Assembly (NCBI RefSeq): GCF_016808095.1
Contig: NC_068973.1
Span: forward strand, 2,662,501 to 2,726,500
Source: Vigna angularis
Taxonomy: Eukaryota > Streptophyta > Magnoliopsida > Fabales > Fabaceae
DNA length: 64,000 bases
Reading direction: 5' to 3'
Position 1 is the stretch's first letter; the number at the start of each line of letters is the position of its first letter. Shown piece by piece: positions 50,308 through 62,644 of the stretch. The notes below the pieces were generated by a model, which was given only the letters and a program-made list of their open reading frames with translations, was not told the origin of the DNA and did no database searches. The position numbers and the translations under genes were made by a program.

Positions 50308-51867
50308 AAAAGGATGAGCAATATTAAGCTGGCAAAACAAGTCAAATATATTTATCTCCTCCATGTTTCACAAGTTTGTAACATATATATTCAACATTAT
50401 AATGCCTTTTATTATTTCAAACTTGTCTTCTTGAAGAGTAGAAGCTCCACAATTTAACTCTTGAAATTCTGTTTCAGGGACTTCTGTTTATTATAACTTG
50501 TTTTAATAAAAAAATAAAATCAATAATCATGTTCATCCTGATTTATACTTTTAGCACCAGACTTATCTTACAACAATTTACACAAGTCAGACTACAAAAC
50601 TGTTGATTTACAAAAGTGAATAATACTCTCTTTTTTTTTGTTAAAAATTGTTAGTAATCTGCTGGACGATGATGATACCTTTTTTGTGTATTTCACTATT
50701 ATATTAGATAGATAAGATTATTCGTCCAGAACTGTGTTATGTTCATGCAGGTCTTACAAGGTGAAAAATGCAGACATTTGGAACATAGTTTTACAATTTT
50801 TAATAATGCATGAAAGGCTTTGATTGAGTTAGCATTGGCTTGTTGGGTTTGAGGATGCTTGGGGTGTAGTTAGTAATTCTGGGACTGCAGTACGAAGGAA
50901 CCTAAAGAAAGTGTAAATTTGAGCCCAATGCATGAATGGGACGAAAGTTATATTTACTGTGACCAGAACCGAAAGCATCATTAAAGAATTTCATATTCGA
51001 ATATTTATTTTTCTCCTCTCCTTTTCCTTTTATCTCATACCATAACATAAAATAGCCGATAAGTACTAAATTAATAAAATTAAAAATACTTTAAGACTAG
51101 TTTTTCCAGATGAAAAGAAAATAAAATATTATATATATATATATATATAAGCCAAAGAAAACATGTTCAAGTTAAATTCAAATTTTAAACTAGATTGTAA
51201 ACATAATAGGACAAGTTCTAAACGTAGTTTATAAACTTAAAAGTGATTGGATTTTCAAGAAGAGATAAAACATTACAGAGACTTAAATCCAATCTATATA
51301 AAGGATTCACACCAATTTTAATCCAAATTAAGATAATTTATAGGTTTTCATCCTTGTGTGTGCTAAGTATATGCTAAAAGAAATTTTTCAAAAAGTTTTT
51401 CTTATGGTTTCAAATAGTATTATATTGATGTGGGGATTTTGTATTGGGATTATTCTAACGTTCTATAATAATCATCTCATCTCAAGTAGAGAAGGATGAA
51501 ATATATGTGGTGACAGAAATAGGAGGTCCTAGTGTAAGACCTTTATCTTGAATAAAGATGATTGACTGACTAACTTTGTGTATGGTAATTTGAATTGGCA
51601 AGTTGTTCCACTACCGTAAGTGTTTGTGTAAACATTTATATTTTTGTCGATGCCTTTTTTGATAAATTAACTTTTCTTTCTATTTATGTCTATTTATTTG
51701 GTTTGTTTTTCTTGTTCGCAATGATTGCATTAAATGGTGTGGGCAGATGAGGATGTATTGGTTAAACAGATATTGGATGGGGATGGTGAGACATATAGAG
51801 TATGATTTATCTTTTTGTAACACTCTAATATTACACTTTTAGTTTTAATGATAAAACTCTTAGTGTA
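50308..51867. other. Intergenic DNA, nothing recognised
   Basis: AT-rich, including a short (AT)n at 51130-51148. Confidence 0.4.
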
Positions 51868-52559
51868 ATTAGTGTTGTCAAAATGGGTTAGAATCTGCGG
51901 GCTAACCCGGCCCACCACGGGCCCGAACCGGGTTGGGTTTGAAAAAATGAAATTTTTTTATATGGACCAATTTTCAACCTGGTTCACTTAGAACCCGACT
52001 CACCCGGGTTGAACCCATGATGAGCCGAGTTGACACCTAGTTTAATTTAATTATTTATAATTTTGTGTTTCGATATTATTAGTTAACATTTTTTTATTTG
52101 TATTATAAATGAGAATAAAGAAAAAGATGTTTCGAGAGCAAAATATTATAAATTTATCCATTCAAAACTATAATCTTATAATTGGATAAGTGACACAAAA
52201 ATTATCAATATTATAAACTTATTCATCCGCTTTTTGGGTTTATATTTTTGGATTACATTTGAGTTGTTAATTTTTTTTATTTTGATTTGTCTTTAGAGTT
52301 TAACATTATTTTAGAGTGAAATTATTTAAATTTGAATTACAAACAAATATTTTTGGATTTAAAAAAAAACTTGTAAGTAAGTGAGTTAATGATTCAATGA
52401 GTCAACCCGTTTAACCCACCAACCTGTGGTGGGCCGGACCGGGTTTGAATTTTTTTGGCTCGCTAATAAATGATTCGGGTTAGGTTGACTCACTAAGTGA
52501 CCAACCCGTGATGGGGGCCGGCCCAGATTGAATCGGGTGGCTCGTTTTGACATTAGTGT
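51868..52559. mobile_element. hAT-like MITE with 8-bp target duplication
   Basis: The element body is 51876-52552. Its ends are imperfect inverted repeats TGTCAAAATGGGTTA and, at the right, CTCGTTTTGACA. ATTAGTGT is present immediately before (51868-51875) and after (52552-52559, sharing the terminal A), fitting the 8-bp duplication of hAT transposons. Subterminal DNA is rich in AACCCGG / CCGGGTT motifs; the centre is AT-rich. No coding capacity. Confidence 0.8.
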
Positions 52560-52565
52560 AATAGG

Positions 52566-52569
<4 letters not shown>

Positions 52570-52642
<73 letters not shown>
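52570..52642. repeat. (AT)n microsatellite
   Basis: An AT run of about 72 bp directly beside the MITE's right target duplication. Confidence 0.95.
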
Positions 52643-52646
<4 letters not shown>

Positions 52647-54048
52647 TGTATGTAAATTATTATAAAATATTGTTATGTCTTTAAACTAAATAATAATATA
52701 TGTAGTCCTTATAAATATAAGAAAAAAATAAATAAAACAACATTTCTAACAAATAATATAAATGTTTTTTATGTGATAAAAGCATAATAGCTTAATAAAG
52801 TAAAATATAATTGTTATATGTCTATTGGAAAAAAAACATGTTTTATATTAAATTTTATAAAATACAAAAATTAAATACTTTATAATTTAATTTAAAAACT
52901 AAACACAATTCTTCATGGAAAAATATATATTTTATTCTTTATAGAATTATAAAGTTTTAACCAGTTCAGCCTCATTGGAATTACCAATAGATGCGTATAT
53001 AAAAAGACTAAAAAGAAAGCTTTTTAAGCCTCCAATAGGACTCGACCAACTAAAACTGAACGGGAAAAAAATTAGGACGAAAAAGAAAAAGAATATAAGA
53101 AAAATATTATGTTTGAAAAGACTGTAATATTGACAATAACTTGATTGGGGAAATAAATTGACACGGGATCCATTTAAGGAAATTATTTCTTAAAATGTAT
53201 TATTTGGGGGAATATTCAAAAAAATAATGTGCCATTTTTTCAAAGCACAAATACTCATTTCTTTTATCTTGTTAGAAAAACAAATATATTCTCTCCTTTC
53301 CTCCCAATTAAAATTTTCTACATATATTTATTGAAATATTCTATTCCCACCAATAAAAAAGAACTTTTTAGCATCGGGGCATTGACTGAAGAAAAACTGT
53401 ATGGATGTTTTAATCACAGAAAATATGTATTTTTTTAACATTTAAAACTTGAAATCAATTGATAAAACGAAAAAAAAAATTAAGTCTAATTCAATTTTAT
53501 CGAAATATTAACATGTGAAATTTATATTTCTTTATATATTATAAATTATTTATTTTATTTCGATATAGGATTTTCAATTATTTATATATATTTAAAAAAA
53601 TGAAACAAAGGAATTTGAGCTTAAATGTGATCATAAATCTAAGTTTGACTTGATTCGATATAAAAGAAAAGGAAACAAGCAGAGAGATTGGCCTTTGAGA
53701 GAAGCAACCAATACATAGTTCATACAATATATTAATACTCTAAAAGGATTGAAATTAATACTCTAAATATTCTTTAGATTATATTAATTATTTATTGGTG
53801 ATATAAAAAAAAACGCAACACAAAACATAACACACAAAAAAAAAATCTATAATAATAACCCATTTAAACTTACATTAAAAGTAAAAAAAACAATTAAATA
53901 ACTTCCTTAATTTGTGCAAAAACAAAATTATAAAAGAAAAGAATATTATAAGAAAAAAGTTTTGAAAAGAAAAAGAAAATATAGTTATTTAATTTAGCAC
54001 CCAAAAGGTAAATAGACACTGAAAATGTGTAGATATATAGAATTTGCC
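52643..54048. other. AT-rich intergenic DNA with a lone CTATTCCCAC box
   Basis: TATTCTATTCCCACCA at 53338-53353 resembles the MIR169 upstream box, but no AGTCAAC element, TATA box or hairpin follows. No gene is recognised before the defensin-like gene. Confidence 0.4.
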
Positions 54049-54482
54049 CTAATTTGGATGACAAGCATATTTACATATACAAAAGTTAAAACCCTCAACA
54101 TAGAGTTTACAAGTCCCAACTCCATCTTTGTATTTTGCAGCACATTTTGAATTGCAGCAACCTTCATCACAATTGTCATTGCAAAGTCCCTGAGAACCAT
54201 TGCACTTCCTTATAGGATCATCATCTTTCCACCATGACAGAGAGAATTCACCATTTATCTCAGACTCATTTGAACTCAAATCTCTTGAACTGCCATTTGA
54301 ATCTTCTTTTTGCCCTGTGTTCCAGAATATCATGCACAAAAACCAAATGAAGGAAAATATTCATATCAGTTCTTCAAAAGAATCATATTTAATGATAATT
54401 CAGAAAGAGACTAACCTGTTACCACCATAACAAAAATGGTAAAGAGAAGAAAATGGAAGAAGATGTGGTTCACCATTCTCAT
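54049..54482 (-). CDS. Defensin-like (cysteine-rich) secreted peptide, two exons
   Basis: A small secreted peptide of 110 aa. Exon 1 is 54482-54416 (minus) and encodes a signal peptide (MRMVNHIFFHFLLFTIFVMV, cleavage probably near VVTG). Exon 2 is 54314-54049; both borders are GT-AG and the intron sits just after the signal peptide, as is usual for plant DEFL/LCR genes. A second in-frame ATG two codons later (54476) is possible. The mature part has an acidic spacer, then ten cysteines spaced C-x6-C-x3-C-x3-CC-x3-C-x10-C-x9-C-x-C-x3-C. The terminal C-x-C-x3-C is defensin-like, but ten cysteines and the adjacent CC differ from the classic eight-cysteine form. Role (antimicrobial, signalling or reproductive) cannot be told from sequence. 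Confidence 0.8.
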
Positions 54483-54770
54483 ATAAAACAAAAAACTACT
54501 TTCTTTTGGAATCTCAAAATGAATTTGATGTGATATGCAGTGAAGATCATTGCTCTATAAATAACAGTTTCTGTGCATTGACTCGAGGCTTGCTAGCATT
54601 ATTATGGTTATTAAAAGCTGTCTTAATGAAGGTTTAATTTGCTAAAGCACATATATAATATTATGCCTCTAAATTATTTGTTATTATTTTTAATGAATGG
54701 AAAACTTTAAAAGTGTAAATATTTAAATGTTATAAACTTAAGTTCTTTTTTTTTTCACTAAAGATCAATG
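54483..54770. other. 5' flank of the defensin-like gene
   Basis: Short flank between the gene and the retroelement-like repeat. A TATAAATA at 54556-54563 is on the plus strand, so it is not a clear TATA box for the minus-strand gene. Confidence 0.4.
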
Positions 54771-57248
54771 TGTCAGACCTCGGAAATTGCACCCCAAAAA
54801 CCCTCCGCTCAGACTCATTAAAAACACACCCAAAACCCTCTGCGCGGACGCCAGGTGTCAAGCGTCGAAGATTCGAAAATCAGATAGTGGAAGGCAGGTG
54901 TCAGCGAGTGAGCGGACGATCGTCCTAAAGTGGGAAGCAAAACTGAAATTTTGAAAACCTCGTTGCACTCACTCTGCATGCACCCTTTCTTCCCAAAAAC
55001 TCTGATCCTTTCATCTTCTCCTACTTCTCTCTAAAAGCTTTCCATTCTTTCTACCAAAACTCACCATTTTTCTCCTCCGATCGCATTTCAGAAACCGTAG
55101 AAGTGTTCCCGGCGTCTTAAGCTTCATTTTGAACCGATCATTTCAATGTTCTGATACTGGTAAGTCTTCTCTTTCTTAACCGTTCGTTATGGCCAACATG
55201 CAAGCCAAGTTCTGGTTTCATGAGTCCTTAGTATTAATTCTGAATCATTTTTGGTATGTTATTTGATTTTAGTTCATAGAGTAGTTGAGCTGTTGGGGAT
55301 AGAAGGAAATCTTAGTTCTTTGGCAAACCAACTTCAGTCAGTAGGACATCCGTTTACACTAGAGGTAAGGGAAGCTTATTCAATTTAATTCTTATGTTTT
55401 TTACTATACTGCATGAACGTTCGTTGAGTTGTATGAAGCATGACTATGTGATGATTGATTATTTGATATGTGAAAATAACTGAGTTGAGGTATGAGTATG
55501 TGAAATGGACTATAGTAGTAAGTATGAAATTATGAAGTATTATGCTGAGGAATGAATTTGAATATATGTGAATACTGAATAATAAATTCCCTATGATATT
55601 GAATGTTCGTCATTGAACGGTCCTTGACCGTTCGGTGTTTCTTATAAACTCTTTTGAGAGTGAATTCTTTCATTTGGAAAGAGTTCTAGTTGAGGACGAG
55701 CGTCTTCTTGTAATAGTACTATGTTTGAGCGTTCGGCCAAACATAGATTCACTTGCGTGTTACGTGAAAAAATGAAAATCTTGTAAACAGATATTTTGCA
55801 TGTTTAGTTATTCTTCAACCATGTCCCCAATGTGTTTATCCCTATAATTATAAATTGTCCCTATTATAAATTATTGATAAGTCTCAGCTCTCACTCCCAT
55901 AATGAGTGGCGTTCGGTCTTACACCGAACGCTCATAAACCTTTTAATTTAGTTATCCTGATGAAACCGCGTTCGTCCAAACTCTGTAGAAATTCCGTTAC
56001 TGTGTTCGGTTATTGACCGGCACTTAGTCTTGGTATATATATATATATATATATGAATTATTCTACGTCGATTCTCTAAAGGGCGTGGCATGTATACCTT
56101 CACTGTCTCCAACCTAGAATTTTCCGTACCTACTGTATTCTTCAAGTGTTGCTTGTAATTCACGAGAGTCAGTTCATTTAACTGATTCATGTTATAAGTA
56201 ACGTTCATTACATATTTTTATAGTTGTGCTCGATTTCTTCTTAAACTCTGAAAGTAACCCTTCAGTCTTATTTTATTCTGGAATGAGAGATTTCACGGTC
56301 TCGTTCATCTCGTTCGTCCTCGTTCGGAAGAGGGCTGAACGTTCGTTACTTGACGTTCTTGGAAAGTGTGATAAAAACGATATTAACGTGAGAAATTATG
56401 AAAGATGAAAAGTATATAATATGAGTATAAGGTTGTGGATTTTGAACGAGCGTTCCGGGGAGGAACGACTCATGATTGAATGTTTGAAAGTGGTAAGGTA
56501 TGACTGTGGTTATGCTAAGCTGTCGATTCATCCTGATGTTCCGTGAGTACTCGTCCTCACGTAGAGGAGAGTGGGTCATGTGTGGGAACGGCAGGAGGTC
56601 CTAGTCCTTAGGGTCACTTTGGACAGATAGGGCTAACCTCGGGTGGCAGCTGATGAGAATTCTAGTTACTACATCACCCGGGTGCATGAACGTCGTAGCT
56701 ACACAGAATTCATACAGTCCGGACGGTCAGTCTAGTAATAGGCCTTGTTTGTATAAGTATGTTGAAATGTATTTGATGTGTTTGAATTTGATAAACGTAT
56801 GATATTTCTTGAATTAAATTACATAAGCTTACCCTGCGTTTTCCTTGTGTTGTCTTGTTGTACGTCCGTCTTGTTTTGCAATGATCATCCGTGTGGATGT
56901 GAGCAGATGGAAGCGCGCTACTTGAAGAGGCGCTGGAAGAAGAAGTTTTGGAGGACGCGAACCTCGTAGATGTGGAAGTGAAGGCCGAACAGTAGGACGT
57001 TCGGTTGTAGTTAGTAGTTTAGTATTCGGTCACTTCCTTTCCCTTTTGTTATTTAACCGATCGGTAATTGGACTTTTGTAAGTCGTTCGGTCATGTTTTC
57101 CATTAATCTTGTACAGTTTTTCTTTGGCAACCCTATGTAAGGCCGTTCGGTCAAGATCGTTCGCTTGTTTAATATAAAACTGAATTGGTTTATCATTAAA
57201 TGTAATTAATTCTATTATATGGTTTTACTGTATTTTTGGGATGTTACA
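54771..57248. mobile_element. 2.5-kb TG...CA retroelement-like repeat (solo LTR or LARD type) rich in CGTTCGG
   Basis: The unit begins TGTCAGACCTCGG and ends GGGATGTTACA. It is bordered by CAATG on the left (54766-54770) and CAATA on the right (57249-57253), a 4-of-5 match to a 5-bp target duplication. The TG...CA ends and 5-bp flank suit an LTR retrotransposon product such as a solo LTR. The interior is GC-richer than its surroundings and carries CGTTCGG, GTTCGGTC or ACCGAACG more than ten times, mostly at 55610-55930 and 56990-57170. No gag, protease, integrase or reverse transcriptase frame is visible. It might instead be a nonautonomous element with internal domain. Confidence 0.6.
56034..56054. 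repeat. Short (AT)n
   Basis: About 21 bp of AT inside the retroelement-like repeat. Confidence 0.9.
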
Positions 57249-59540
57249 CAATATAATAGAGTTTTGTTTCTTAAAAATGGAATTTTATTGTTTGAAAAAA
57301 TAAGTTATTGATATTTATTTTAGGAATTATTGTCGTATACTTTTTTGAAGAGAAATATGAAAAGTTAAAAATAAAACTGACTATGACATGGAGTGCTGAA
57401 AAGTTTTAAAAAGGGAAAAATATACAGTAAGAATAGAAACGAACATTACCAAACTAAGATCAGTTTCACTTTTGAGAAAACATCATTACATATTTGTTTA
57501 TCATAATAAATATTTTGATTTATTTAAAGAGGTATTTAAAAAATTACAAGCAAAACTGTTTTAATGACTTTTGAATAAAATAAAATTAAAGTGCATTAAA
57601 TTTTAGCTTAAATAGTATTGAATACTATTTATGGAGATTTACTTGAATAAAGTTTTATTTTATTAAAAGACAACAATAAACACTAAATAAATGAGTATTC
57701 CAATAAGAGAATGTCTTTCATTTAAAAAAATGACAACAATAAATACGCACATTTCCATTTTTAATTATACACAAACTAAACTACTTTTTCAATTTCAAAC
57801 ACTAATAATCCCTCCTTTTATTTTTATCTTATAAATGTCACATTTGTTTAAACGCTTTTATTTCTATTTAATTTTCAATTTTAGAGTTTAAGTATATATT
57901 AATTATTTTTTTGATATTTAAAAATATGATGATTTTTCTAATAATTACATCTAATCTTAAACTAGAATGAATTACTCTCAATTTTAAAATTTCTATTTAT
58001 GTTGGTAACTTAAATTAATAAGTTTTATATATGTATTAATTATTGTTCTATAATGTAAGAATGATATAGGATCAAGTTGAATGATGATACTATTTATTCG
58101 CTCTCCAACTTGTATTATTCTTATTTGTTTTATTTGTTTAAAAAATATTCGTGAATTTTTTTAAATCTATAGACACAATTATTTAAAAAATGTATTGCAT
58201 AAGTTTTTAACATGAGATAAAAAAATTATAAAAAATAAAATATAAATTCAAATTTTATTATGATCAATTATGCTTGTAATTTTATTATAAATTAAAAAAT
58301 GTTGGCAATTTTATTATGATTAATTATCCATGAAAAATAAATTTTGAAACTAATATGGGTACAATTAAAATTTGTATATATTTATTATATTTAATCATTT
58401 CAGATCACAGTAGCATGTTTAATTAATGACCATTCCTTCCACAATGGATTATTGTAATTGAGAAATGTGAAAAGAGGTAGAAATCTGAGCAGCATAACAC
58501 TCTTAATTTGTTGATTTTATATTTTAAATTTTAGTTTTAATTACTTGCATGGAAAAAAGGATGGAAAAGATATTAAAATAAAAAAAGTTAAACATTGATA
58601 CGTGAATCATAAACCATCTTTAATAATAAATTATATAAAATTTAGAATAAGACTTACATGTATAACTTCTTAGATTAGGAATGTTCACAAAATCAAACTA
58701 ATTAAACACTAATTTTCTCTTACTCATAAATAAATAATTAAACCGAACAAAACATAACAGCATGCGATTAAATTATAAAACAAAGTGAATTTTTAAAAAC
58801 GGGAAAGAACCTTAGTAGAAATAGCAATACAAAATGGTAATAAAAGATAAGTGAGAAAACAAAAACAAAATAATATCCAATGATCATAAAAAAGAAAAAT
58901 TCATGGCAAAAATTAAATAGGTAGCACCTGTTTGTGGGAAACAATGACATCATTATTATAGCCAATGGTGAAAATGGGGAAAGAAGCAAGAAAATAAAAT
59001 AATTAATAATTAATAATTAATAAAAATTGAGAATAAAATTATAATTTTAATAATACTCACTGAGTATGGATATTATTCTCATCAATAATAACTTCTTATC
59101 AAATTTGTCCCGTAACTATTGTAATTATTTCTTCTCTTTATTAATATATGAAATACATTAAAAACAAAAATGAAAGATAAAGGAAAAGTAAGACAATTGC
59201 AAGGTAAAAAGAAAAGCAAGACAATTGTATACCGTTTTGGAATTTGGACAGAGGTGTCAAATTAATTTTTTATATATAAATTATTATTTTTAATTGAGAA
59301 AATTTCATTTCTTGTTTTTAATTTTGTTATTCCTTATCAAATAAGCTACACTCGAAAAGAGGTTAAAATGATAATTTTTATTTAAAAAATTTTATACAAG
59401 ACTTGATATCTTGTGGGACATACATAAGATATAAAGCCTTAGTCATTCAAACCAGGTATGTGGTCATTACAAGTTTCTTAGTTCATTGAATCAAGAAGTA
59501 CAATTACAAGTATATAAAACTTCTGAAGCTATATCAATAA
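57249..59540. other. AT-rich intergenic DNA
   Basis: No supported gene. A 73-codon minus-strand frame at 58768-58989 is hydrophobic but embedded in A/T-rich text and has no family match that I know. Confidence 0.4.
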
Positions 59541-60008
59541 AATTAAAATTACAGATCTTCATGCTACATCTCAAAACCCTAGTTTAACAGCATAAGCCTC
59601 ATCAAGAGGCTACGAAGATTGCATCAAGGGGGTACAGTGATGCATGAATTTCTAGAACGAATGGTAACATTTGTATTTTAACTAAACATTTTTGCATTTG
59701 CAGAGTTCTACAAAGCCGAGCAACAAGAGAATGAGTTCTTATGATTCCCCCAAAATTTGAGATGCAATGAGAAAACTTACACAACCCAAAATGAAAACAA
59801 GGGGCAGAGGGGGATGAATCAAGCTACTGATCCCTATCCTTAAGGAAACAACACTAAAATGTTAGCCACAGTAGCTGTGATGCCAATAGACTTTGCACTC
59901 AGTGTAGATAAAAATGATGTAATTTACAGCTGCTACCCTATGAGAGACCAAGAAGGAGGTCGAAAGCAACAGCCAATCCGACCAAAGAATGGATCAAAAA
60001 TTGCTTGC
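59541..60008 (-). other. Likely 3' untranslated region or 3' flank of the glycosyltransferase gene
   Basis: Less AT-rich than the DNA to its left and directly downstream of the stop at 60009-60011. No frame or splice pattern marks a separate gene. The polyadenylation site cannot be placed. Confidence 0.35.
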
Positions 60009-62607
60009 TCAAGATGCTGAGTAATTAGAAAAAAGCTGCAACAAAGTGTTCAGTGTTCCAGGATTGAATTTCCTAGCAAATAGATAACATGGCTTCTGAA
60101 TCCCATTCCATAAGCAAGGCCAACTTTGTACTTGTCTCTGTAGCAATAAGTGATCACTTTTCAAGTCACTCAATGCATTCTTAATAAATTAAGGATATGA
60201 AGAAAGCTTTCAGAGAGCATACCTTCTCATCACTCGAGACATGCACACTAACATCAATGGACTGCGAATATGATTATGGAGTAAATGAATATTCATGATC
60301 TCAGTTAGAAAATATATTGAAAGAGCAGTGTAAATAAGTAAATTTTTCCCCACAGCACAGAAAAGCCAGATCAAAATGACATGATTGCACTACATAAGGA
60401 CAATTGATGGCAGCAAGATATAGAAAAGACGATCAGACCAGACACTAAAATCAAAATATGCCAACTTTACAGTAACTTCCAATACCTCTGCGGAATTTCA
60501 TAAAAAAGTAAAGATAAATCATACATAGAAACCTGCACAACATGTATAGATATGGGATACACATCAAGGAGATTCTTCCAAATGGATTTTTTTTCTTTCC
60601 AATTTTCCCAAAACTCCAATTTCCAATTCTCCTTACTACTCTGGCTGTTACTTAGCATATGTTTTGGAGTGAGATTTTAAAGAGAAAGAAATACAAAGGA
60701 AGGGTACTTTTTTTGCTTTTAAACTGAGAGGATGTTTTCTAATAAAAAAATACATTGCTTGGATTTCAAGGAAAATATGGTTCATAAGATTGGATATTCT
60801 CTTTACATTCACGTCGTGGGTGACTATTTCTGTATTGAAAAATAAATTTATCATAGCACTATACCGTAATATTCTTCAAAAGCTCATATGAAATATCTCG
60901 AACCCTATATGATTTTGGATGCCACTTTCTCTCAGACCAGTCAACATGAGTTGTTGACCAATTGGCAATTCCACCAGGATCAACAATCTGAAACAGAATC
61001 CTATTAGTTAACAGTTTGAAACTGTTAGAACAGGCCAGGATTACAGATAGAAATTCTCACCTGGAAGAATGTAGGTAAGTAATGCTCATCCGCAATGCAA
61101 TTTTTCCCTTCAAAACCAGGCTGTAATATCATAATATTCACGTTAATAATTGAGCACAGCCAAATTTAAAAATTATTAAATTCATGCTTCAACACACGTT
61201 TGAGGGAAGAGCTAAGATATTTAAATAACTCCTTGCATCAGGTTTTCATTTCAAATGTAAGAGAACAATAAATAAGGGAGTTTAGGATAGCTTCTAGCTT
61301 ATGGAACGTTTTCATATTAAAACTTTTTCAAGACAAGAATGAGAAGCTTGGCTAAATTAAATAGGTGCTTGTAAAGAAGCTACAAGAGGGAGTTTCCTAA
61401 ACAATTAAGACGCACAAGTTGATCATAACTTTGCAGTAAGTTTTATTCTTTTCATTTCCTTGATTTATCTTATTTTCCTATTGGTGCAATTGTTAATTGA
61501 AAAGTTTATCAAAATCAGCTCAAAATACCCATCATTATGAGAAGGACGGAACTTACGGCAGAATACATATGTCGTATTAAAAGAAATTTCATGTAAACCA
61601 TATGCCAAAGGCACATAATCACTGAGCGTGTACGGTAAAAATGAAATACTTACACCTGCTTGGTTTGATGTACATGCCAGTTCAAAGCAAATTAATAAAA
61701 TATTCAATAATGATAGATAAAAGAAATTGCTCAAAATTTTAATCCAAACAGTATTTAAAACTGTACCTGACAGTAAGCCTTAAATTTTGAGTAATACAGG
61801 TTGTCAGCCATAACTATAACAGCATGCTGGCGCTTCATTGAAAACCACTGCATCAGGAATCTAACAATTAGCCAGAAATCTAAACAGATGACATAATGAA
61901 TTGAGCCCACGACTTATATTGAACAAAAACAATTGAGCTCCTCCACATCATGTGTGGCGATATTAAACAACAATAAGATGCAAATAGAACTACAGAAAAG
62001 TAGAAAGAAAAAGGGGGCGATTTCAGGCAAGAACAAAGAATACTTATGTTATTGAACCCCTATGTTTTAAGCCAAAAGACTGGACTACTGCTTTCTCTTG
62101 TAATTGATGCTATAGTAAAGCCTATTGACATAAATCATGGCCAACTACATTTATTCAATTAATATCCTTTGAAAAGGGTAATTGCAAAATACTAAGTTCA
62201 AATTTCACATTCCATGTATTGTAGTAAACAAGAAAAGATTCTAATTGAAATGCATAATTTCCAGCAAGCAGCCTATGTAATATACCTGTGCACCCTTTCT
62301 AAAGTTCTTCATCTCAATTTCGGGTAACATGCGTTTTGAATACCTGCCATTGCCATGAGGACCAGGATCCATAAAGCTAACAAGAAAAGGAAAAGGTTGG
62401 ATCAGTTGAGAACACCAAATTGGTGGCAGAAAACAGAAATTAGAAGAACAACCCACTTTACAAATGAACACACGGGTAGGTATACTCTACGTAAAGCATG
62501 ACATACCAATCAACAAAGCTGACGTTTGTGTACATCAGATAATCAAAAATATAGTCAAAGGTATACAATGGCACACAGCTGCAAAACCAGTAAGAAAGGA
62601 TTAGAAA

Positions 62608-62644
<37 letters not shown>

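Noticed and set aside
56778..56969. 63-codon frame in the retroelement-like repeat
   Set aside because: Short, cysteine-containing but without a signal peptide or family pattern, and inside a repeat unit.
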